64,000 bases of DNA. Source: Bacteroidales bacterium. Its GTDB lineage: Bacteria; Bacteroidota; Bacteroidia; Bacteroidales; F082. The DNA lies in assembly GCA_028704385.1 (NCBI GenBank), contig JAQVLA010000001.1, forward strand, positions 285,923 to 349,922, read 5' to 3'. A model generated the notes under the pieces. That model was not told where the DNA came from and searched no databases. It worked only from the letters and a program-made list of their open reading frames with translations. The position numbers and the translations under genes were made by a program. Shown here in pieces: positions 63,311 to 64,000 of this stretch (position 1 is its first letter; each line of letters begins with the position of its first letter).

Positions 63311-63319
63311 TATTTTCGC
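63311..63319 (+). promoter_or_regulatory. Candidate -7 box for the porin
   Basis: TATTTTCGC, again with C in place of T, lies 21 bp before the porin ATG. A TTTG lies only 12 bp upstream, closer than normal, so confidence is low. Confidence 0.3.
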
Positions 63320-63339
63320 TGCTTCAAAAGCATTTGCCA

Positions 63340-64000
63340 ATGCGTAAAATATTAGTTTTAATTCTGATTTTTAGAGCCTTGACGGTTTGTAGCCAGGATT
63401 CTGTCGGCTTCAAACCACATGGTAGTCCGGTGATGCGGGTCTTTTCAAATTTTGTGAGCCCCCTGGATGGCTCGGATAAACAAACCTCTTTTGAATTGAA
63501 AAGAGCATACCTGGGATATACCCAACGGCTTTATCCGGAATGGGAAGCTTCGATAGTGCTTGATATCGGAAGCCCAAACGACGACTCGCCTTATTCTTTA
63601 TTGAAGCGTTATGCCTATTTCAAGATAGCCTCGCTCACATATACACATAATAAATTAGCCATTAAGGCAGGAATTATTCCACGATACAGCATGAATGCCC
63701 CTGAAAAGTATTGGGCCAGACGATACATTGAAAAGGTATTCCTGGATGCATACCGTTTTGCCCCAACCGCTGATATTGGTATTGGAATGGAATATGAGCT
63801 AAATCAGAAAATATCGGTTTATACTGCACTGATGAATGGCGAAGGATACGACCAATTGCAACATGATAATACCTATGAATGGTCGGTTGGAATGCAGTTT
63901 ACTCCTTTATCGTGGCTTTTGCTTAGAGCAAACCTCGACTATTCAAAAAAGCTTGTTTCCGAAACAATGACTTCTTTGTTTGCCGGCCTCAGGTTTAAGG
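63340..64000 (+). CDS. Outer-membrane porin (OprO/OprP-like), truncated at window end
   Basis: Start of a porin gene that runs past the window; about 220 residues are visible. A signal peptide (1-18, ending TVCSQD) precedes barrel strands such as FELKRAYLGYTQRLYPEWEA, YAYFKIASLTYTHNKLAIKA, GIIPRYSMNAPEKYWARRYI and KISVYTALMNGEGYDQ. The latter pattern is common in phosphate-selective porins O and P. It diverges from the PiT phosphate transporter with 146 bp between the starts, so both may serve phosphate uptake (inference). Confidence 0.8.
   Translation, partial: MRKILVLILIFRALTVCSQDSVGFKPHGSPVMRVFSNFVSPLDGSDKQTSFELKRAYLGYTQRLYPEWEASIVLDIGSPNDDSPYSLLKRYAYFKIASLTYTHNKLAIKAGIIPRYSMNAPEKYWARRYIEKVFLDAYRFAPTADIGIGMEYELNQKISVYTALMNGEGYDQLQHDNTYEWSVGMQFTPLSWLLLRANLDYSKKLVSETMTSLFAGLRFK

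Overview
The window looks like a chromosomal segment of a Bacteroidetes bacterium, probably Bacteroidales-like or a marine relative, and it is mostly core genes. Several things in the sequence support this. The -7 boxes have the form TAnnTTTGC. Shine-Dalgarno sites are almost absent. Lipoproteins carry acidic tails after the lipobox Cys, such as CKKDDD. GIN/DUF2807 lipoproteins and a DUF6089 protein are present. The order CBS protein, NAD kinase, DUF6089, uppS, bamA, ompH, ompH is typical of the phylum. I saw no rRNA, tRNA, CRISPR, insertion sequence, prophage or defence island.

Layout. 1-6.3 kb: flavodoxin, a hemerythrin-type protein with a LuxR-type regulator, a MurG-like glycosyltransferase, dprA, a PrsW-like membrane protein and rsgA. 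6.3-15 kb: an outer-membrane biogenesis block (CBS protein, one-POTRA barrel, nadK, DUF6089, uppS, bamA, two Skp/OmpH chaperones). 15.3-20.7 kb: an envelope regulon (ECF sigma factor, membrane anti-sigma-like protein, DUF4097-like protein, SGSG-repeat GIN lipoprotein, two small barrels), then an unrecognised lipoprotein. 20.7-31.5 kb: a Zn peptidase, gamma-carbonic anhydrase, nadB, sucB and sucA on the minus strand. A 55-residue 2[4Fe-4S] ferredoxin follows, and korA-korB diverge from it across about 500 bp. 31.5-36.5 kb: tilS, a second GIN lipoprotein paired with a PagL-like lipid A deacylase, mazG and a PAP2 phosphatase.

36.5-48 kb is one long minus-strand unit running from guaB through three PpiC/SurA-like chaperones, a MoxR ATPase, a membrane fusion protein, a MacB-type permease without ATPase, a DUF2007 protein and a TolC homologue. 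48-54.7 kb: a membrane metallophosphoesterase, valS, a GH17 lipoprotein and an acid phosphatase lipoprotein. 54.7-64 kb: pyruvate:ferredoxin oxidoreductase (nifJ), a DHODH-like protein lacking the catalytic motif, prmC, a SLOG-family protein, a PiT phosphate transporter, and a porin running off the window end.

How it fits together. Central carbon metabolism has both an NAD-linked (sucAB) and a ferredoxin-linked (KorAB, NifJ) route for 2-oxoacids, with two carriers encoded nearby (ferredoxin and flavodoxin). This suggests a facultative or microaerophilic lifestyle. Much of the rest builds or monitors the outer membrane. I found no clearly new system. The best leads are the SGSG-repeat/ECF cluster, a degenerate regulator beside a degenerate RIC-like protein, the SLOG-PiT pairing, the chaperone-efflux superoperon, and the active-site-less DHODH-like protein beside nifJ.
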